Positions 4,314-7,242 of a DNA stretch of 7,242 nt are shown here, piece by piece. Every line of letters starts with the position of its first letter. The first letter of the stretch is position 1. The DNA is taken from the NCBI GenBank assembly GCA_948766235.1, contig CAQCFX010000061.1, forward strand, positions 1 to 7,242, written 5' to 3'. The notes under the pieces are model-generated. The model was not told where the DNA came from, did not search any database, and was given only the letters and a program-made list of their open reading frames with translations. The DNA comes from an uncultured Oscillospiraceae bacterium (lineage in GTDB: Bacteria; Bacillota; Clostridia; Oscillospirales; Oscillospiraceae). The position numbers were made by a program, and so were the translations under genes.

Positions 4314-5684
4314 ATGGCAAAACAGAAACCCCGGACCCTGTCCGGCTTTATGGAGCTGCTCCCCGCGCCCCAGGCCCAGTTCGAGCGCATGGCCGAGCTG
4401 CTGCGCCAGTCCTACGCCCGCTACGGCTTCACCCCCCTGGACACCCCCGTGATTGAGGCCAGCGAGGTGCTGCTGGCCAAGGCCGGAGGCGAGACGGAAA
4501 AGCAAATCTACCGCTTTAACAAGGGGGACAGCGATTTGTCCCTGCGCTTTGACCTCACCGTCCCCCTGGCCAAGTATGTGGCCCTGCACTACGCCGAGCT
4601 GTCCTTCCCCTTCCGCCGGTTCCAGATTGGCAAGGTCTACCGGGGGGAGCGGGCCCAACGGGGCCGGTTCCGGGAGTTCTATCAGGCGGACATCGACGTG
4701 ATTGGCGACGGCAAACTGGACATCGTCAACGAGGCGGAGATTCCCGCCATCATCTACCACACCTTCACCGCCCTGGGGCTGCGCCGCTTCCAGGTCCACG
4801 TGAACAACCGCAAGGTGCTCAGCGGCTTTTACGCCATGCTGGGCCTGACGGACCAGTCCGGCGACATCATGCGCATTGTGGATAAGCTGCCCAAGATTGG
4901 CCCGGACAAGGTGCGCGAGCTGCTCACCGGCGGGGAGCTCGCCCTGCCTGAAGAACAGGCCGGCGAGATTTTGACCTTTATCTCCATTACGGGCAGCAAT
5001 CAAAATGTCCTTGATTCCTTAGAGTGTTATCGCGGCCGCCATGAGCTCTTTGACCAGGGGCTGGACGAGCTGAACACGGTGGTGAAGTACCTGGGGGCTT
5101 TCGGCGTGCCCGAGGAGCATTTTGCCGTGGACCTCACCATCGCCCGGGGGCTGGACTACTACACCGGCACCGTGTACGAGACCTTTATGCTGGACCACCC
5201 GGAGATTGGCTCCATCTGCTCCGGGGGACGGTATGACAACTTGGCGGAATATTATACCGATAAACAACTCCCCGGCGTTGGAATCTCCATCGGCCTCACC
5301 CGGCTGTTCTACGTGCTGGAGGAGCAGGGGTACTTAAACGACGCCCTTATCACCGCCCCGGCGGACGTGCTGGTGCTGCCCATGACGGACGACCTCTCCC
5401 CCGCCATCTCCCTGGCCACCCGGCTGCGGGAGGTGGGGGTGCGCACCCAGCTGTACACCGAGCCGAAAAAGTTCAAGCAGAAGATGAGCTACGCCGACAA
5501 GCTGGGCGTACCCTACATCCTGCTGCTGGGCGAGGACGAAATCAAGCAGGGCAAGGCCTCCCTGAAGGATATGCGCACCGGGGAGCAGGAGCTGCTCAGC
5601 GCCGACCAGGCGGTGGAGAAAATTCTGCGCACCCTGGAGGCCAGCCGAAACGCCCCGCCCATCCGGGAGCCGGAAAAAGCCTAA
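4314..5684 (+). CDS. hisS: Histidyl-tRNA synthetase
   Basis: HisRS is a dimeric class II synthetase that charges tRNA-His with histidine. The 456-residue protein carries motif 1 around FTPLDTPVIEASE (39-51), the histidine/ATP region YRFNKGDSDLSLRFDLTVPLA split over 66-86, motif 2 at about 100-129 (FRRFQIGKVYRGERAQ then GRFREFYQADIDVIG), the HisRS-specific RGLDYYTGTVYE at 278-289, CSGGRYDNL at 302-310 and motif 3 GVGISIGLTRL at 321-331. An anticodon-binding domain runs from about 350 (ADVLVLPM) to 440. The C-terminal tail ASRNAPPIREPEKA is a modest extension. The start is supported by AAAGGAG at 4299-4305, 8 nt before the ATG. Two patches (about 4966-5032 and 5232-5285) are noticeably AT-richer in codon use than the rest. 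Identification is secure. Confidence 0.97.
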   Translation: MAKQKPRTLSGFMELLPAPQAQFERMAELLRQSYARYGFTPLDTPVIEASEVLLAKAGGETEKQIYRFNKGDSDLSLRFDLTVPLAKYVALHYAELSFPFRRFQIGKVYRGERAQRGRFREFYQADIDVIGDGKLDIVNEAEIPAIIYHTFTALGLRRFQVHVNNRKVLSGFYAMLGLTDQSGDIMRIVDKLPKIGPDKVRELLTGGELALPEEQAGEILTFISITGSNQNVLDSLECYRGRHELFDQGLDELNTVVKYLGAFGVPEEHFAVDLTIARGLDYYTGTVYETFMLDHPEIGSICSGGRYDNLAEYYTDKQLPGVGISIGLTRLFYVLEEQGYLNDALITAPADVLVLPMTDDLSPAISLATRLREVGVRTQLYTEPKKFKQKMSYADKLGVPYILLLGEDEIKQGKASLKDMRTGEQELLSADQAVEKILRTLEASRNAPPIREPEKA

Positions 5685-5726
5685 CCTGAAAGGAGCGTTG
5701 GATCGCCAAAAAAATTTGAAATAATC

Positions 5727-5754
5727 TGTAACAAACCCGCCTCTTGTGCGTTAA
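5727..5754 (+). promoter_or_regulatory. ECF-type promoter, probably autoregulated by the downstream sigma factor
   Basis: TGTAAC (5727-5732) is followed by exactly 16 nt and CGTTAA (5749-5754). This has the AAC-type -35 and CGT-type -10 with the 16-17 nt spacing typical of group IV sigma factors. The start would be about 5760, some 16 nt before the sigma factor ATG at 5777. Self-activation by the sigma factor is inferred, as is usual for the family. A weaker sigma-A-like pair TTGGAT (5698-5703) and AATAAT (5720-5725) lies just upstream and could give basal expression. Confidence 0.7.
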
Positions 5755-5776
5755 TAGAGTGAAGGGGGTGGAGGCC

Positions 5777-6274
5777 ATGCTGTTTGAGGATATCTACCGG
5801 CGGTATTTCCGGGACGTCTACCGCTTCGCCCGGGGGCTCACCCAGGACGAGGCTTTAGCCGAGGAAATCACCCAAGAGACCTTTTTCAAGGCGCTGAAGG
5901 CCGTGGACAAATTCGACGGCTCCAAGGATATCCGCGCGTGGCTGTTCACCATCGCCCGCAACGCCTGGTATTCCTACTGCCGCGCCCACAAGCGCGCCAT
6001 CTCCGCGCAGGAGCTCCCCCAAGAGCTTCCCAGCGGCGTGCGCATTGAGGAGCGCATTGAGGACGAGGAGAGCGCCTTTGTCATCCACCAGTTCCTTCAC
6101 GGCATGGCGGAGCCCTACAAAGAGGTGTTTACCCTGCGGGTGTTCGGGGAGCTGCCCTATGAGAAAATCGGGCGGCTGTTCGGCAAGAGCGCCAACTGGG
6201 CGCGGGTGACCTTCTACCGGGCCAAGGTACAGATTATGGAGCATATGGAGGCGATGAACGGTGAAAGAGGTTAG
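5777..6274 (+). CDS. ECF (group IV) RNA polymerase sigma factor
   Basis: This 165-residue protein has only the sigma2 and sigma4 domains, as ECF factors do. Sigma2 spans about 5-70: DIYRRYFRDVYRFARGL, then AEEITQETFFKALK (the core-RNAP-binding region) and DIRAWLFTIARNAWYSYCRA (region 2.4, -10 recognition). A short acidic linker (about 88-100, IEERIEDEES) joins it to sigma4 at about 108-155, where LPYEKIGRLFGKSANWARVTFYRAK is the -35-reading helix-turn-helix, written here as its two halves LPYEKIGRLFGK and SANWARVTFYRAK. The ATG at 5777 is chosen because GGGGGTGG lies just upstream (about 5764-5771); a longer frame from a TTG at 5744 would begin inside the promoter. The stop overlaps the start of the anti-sigma gene by 14 nt. 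It probably directs its own promoter and others elsewhere. The inducing signal is unknown. Confidence 0.93.
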   Translation: MLFEDIYRRYFRDVYRFARGLTQDEALAEEITQETFFKALKAVDKFDGSKDIRAWLFTIARNAWYSYCRAHKRAISAQELPQELPSGVRIEERIEDEESAFVIHQFLHGMAEPYKEVFTLRVFGELPYEKIGRLFGKSANWARVTFYRAKVQIMEHMEAMNGERG

Positions 6275-6989
6275 CTGTGAGGTCATCCATGACCTACTGC
6301 CCCTATACGAGGACGGGGCGGCCAGTGAGGAGAGCGCGAACCTGGTGCGGGAGCATTTGAAGGACTGCCCCGCCTGCCGGGAGGAGCTGCGGAAGCTGCG
6401 CACCCCCATCTCCCTCCCCCCTGAGGATGAGAAGGAGCTGTGGGAGCGGTTTGAGGCCCGCAGGGCCAAGCAGCGGCGGAAACGGCGAATCAGGATAGGC
6501 TGCGCCGCCTCCCTGCTGGCGGTTCTCGTTGCGTTCTGCCTATGGTACACCCGGCCCCAAACCTGGGTGGAGATCACCGGGGAGGACGCGGACGTGTTGT
6601 TCGCCAGCCTCATCATGGCCGACCCGGACTGGGACGCGGAAACCGCCGCGGAAAAGCTGGGCTACAAGTACTGGCAGATTCCGCAGAACGACCCCAGGCG
6701 GGAGGAAGCGGGCGGCAAGCTCCTCCAGGTACTGAAACGGTATACCTTTCGGGCCAGTTTAAGCAGCCTGATGCCGCGGGACGGAATCTCCATGGGCGGG
6801 CGGGACGACCTCACCACCGCTGTGGCCTGGGGAGAGAACAGCAGCCAGTTCTTCTATTTCGGCGAGAACGGCAAGGTGATTTCCCCCGGTGGCTGGGGCT
6901 ATGATATCTATCACTGCGACCCGGCGCTGTTTGACGAGCTGGCCGCCATTGTGCAGACGTATGGTGTCCCTAAGGAAGTCAGAGGTTGA
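6261..6989 (+). CDS. Membrane anti-sigma factor with zinc-finger (ZAS) domain
   Basis: This 242-residue protein starts at GTG, with GGAGG at 6247-6251 inside the sigma gene; the 14-nt overlap implies translational coupling and balanced stoichiometry. Residues 1-45 form an anti-sigma zinc-binding domain: CEVIHDLLPLYEDG at 6-19, then HLKDC-PAC with His32, Cys36 and Cys39 (HxxxCxxC). A charged segment EARRAKQRRKRRIR (66-79) precedes a single TM helix at about 80-97 (GCAASLLAVLVAFCLWY). Residues 98-242 would be outside the membrane. They contain WVEITGEDADVLFASL and an aromatic- and glycine-rich part near 195-218 (FFYFGENGKVISPGGWGYD), and I do not recognise the fold. By analogy with RsiW- and RsrA-like pairs, the cytoplasmic part holds the sigma factor inactive until an envelope signal is sensed or the protein is cleaved. 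The role is well supported by order, overlap and motif; the signal is not known. Confidence 0.88.
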   Translation: MKEVSCEVIHDLLPLYEDGAASEESANLVREHLKDCPACREELRKLRTPISLPPEDEKELWERFEARRAKQRRKRRIRIGCAASLLAVLVAFCLWYTRPQTWVEITGEDADVLFASLIMADPDWDAETAAEKLGYKYWQIPQNDPRREEAGGKLLQVLKRYTFRASLSSLMPRDGISMGGRDDLTTAVAWGENSSQFFYFGENGKVISPGGWGYDIYHCDPALFDELAAIVQTYGVPKEVRG

Positions 6990-7018
6990 CTTAGGGTTAT
7001 CAAATATTAAGATTATAC
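6986..7018 (+). promoter_or_regulatory. Possible promoter for aspS
   Basis: TTGACT (6986-6991) overlaps the anti-sigma stop codon and is followed by an AT-rich stretch with GATTAT (7011-7016) or TTATAC (7013-7018). The spacers of 19-21 nt are longer than ideal, so this is a weak call. The local AT-richness between two GC-rich genes supports some promoter activity here. Confidence 0.3.
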
Positions 7019-7036
7019 AATTTGGAGATGATTCCA

Positions 7037-7242
7037 ATGGTTCAATCACGCACGCACACCTGCAACGACCTGCGCCTTGCCGACGCGGGAAAGCAGGTTA
7101 CCCTGGTGGGCTGGATGGAAAACGTCCGGGAGGTGGGCCAGAGCCTGGCCTTTGTGGTCCTCCGGGACTTCTACGGCACCACCCAGATTGTCATTGAGAC
7201 CGAGGACATGATGGCCGCGGTGAAGGAGCTGAACAAGGAGTC
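7037..7242 (+). CDS. aspS: Aspartyl-tRNA synthetase, N-terminal part (3' end outside window)
   Basis: AspRS attaches aspartate to tRNA-Asp (or to tRNA-Asp and tRNA-Asn in non-discriminating forms). Sixty-eight complete codons are visible before the window ends. The start RTHTCNDLRLADAGKQVTL (residues 5-23) followed by GWMENVREVG and LRDFYGTTQIVIE is the OB-fold anticodon-binding domain as it appears at the N-terminus of bacterial AspRS. The catalytic domain lies beyond the edge. The ATG at 7037 is preceded by GGAG (7024-7027) at 9-nt spacing. hisS and aspS are often adjacent in Firmicutes, which supports the call; here the sigma/anti-sigma pair lies between them. AsnRS shares the fold, but the THTC-x-x-LR start favours AspRS. 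Confidence 0.87.
   Translation, partial: MVQSRTHTCNDLRLADAGKQVTLVGWMENVREVGQSLAFVVLRDFYGTTQIVIETEDMMAAVKELNKE

Noticed and set aside
3684..5003. Minus-strand open frame of 439 residues opposite the MgsA-like gene and hisS
   Set aside because: It is a shadow of two conserved genes, crosses the parS-like site and hairpin, and shows no recognisable domain.
5744..5776. TTG start for the sigma factor
   Set aside because: It falls within the ECF promoter spacer and would precede the predicted transcription start; the ATG at 5777 has a suitable purine-rich site upstream.

Overview
The window is a GC-rich bacterial chromosome segment in which every recognisable gene is on the + strand. It has strong AGGAGG-type ribosome binding sites, small overlaps or gaps between genes, and Firmicutes-type gene content: serS, mscL, rsmG (gidB), a MinD/ParA ATPase, an MgsA-family protein, hisS and aspS. 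High GC with this content suggests a clostridial gut lineage of the Oscillospiraceae kind (Flavonifractor/Intestinimonas-like). That assignment is inference from gene content and style, not from a database match.

Layout. (1) Positions 1-590 hold the 3' part of serS. (2) Positions 591-814 are intergenic and carry a parS-like palindrome (601-616) followed by a 114-nt imperfect palindrome (627-740). (3) Positions 815-2828 form a compact run: a small acidic protein ending in ADEAQ heptad repeats, mscL, a small three-helix membrane protein whose N-terminus is coded by a palindromic repeat, and rsmG. (4) A short AT-rich island (about 2829-2949) contains a good sigma-A promoter, followed by a MinD-like ATPase and then an MgsA-family gene. 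(5) Positions 4176-4313 carry a second parS-like palindrome (4182-4199) directly followed by a long nested hairpin, and then hisS. (6) After hisS comes an ECF sigma factor with a good ECF-type promoter of its own, overlapped by a zinc-finger (HxxxCxxC) membrane anti-sigma factor. (7) The 5' end of aspS runs off the right edge. There is no gene-free stretch longer than 300 bases.

How it fits together. The two identical parS cores, together with rsmG and serS, suggest that the window lies near the replication origin, inside the ParB-loading zone; parA/parB would be expected outside the window. The aminoacyl-tRNA synthetases and rsmG are translation housekeeping genes and mscL is osmotic-shock protection. 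The sigma/anti-sigma pair is a self-contained envelope-signal switch sitting between hisS and aspS, which are commonly adjacent in Firmicutes.

Most worth a second look: the parS pair and the palindromes abutting both sites; the MgsA-family protein, which has lost the catalytic Asp, the active-site His and the phosphate loop; the repeat element translated as part of a membrane protein; and the heptad-repeat acidic protein upstream of mscL. I see no clear new defence or mobile system.
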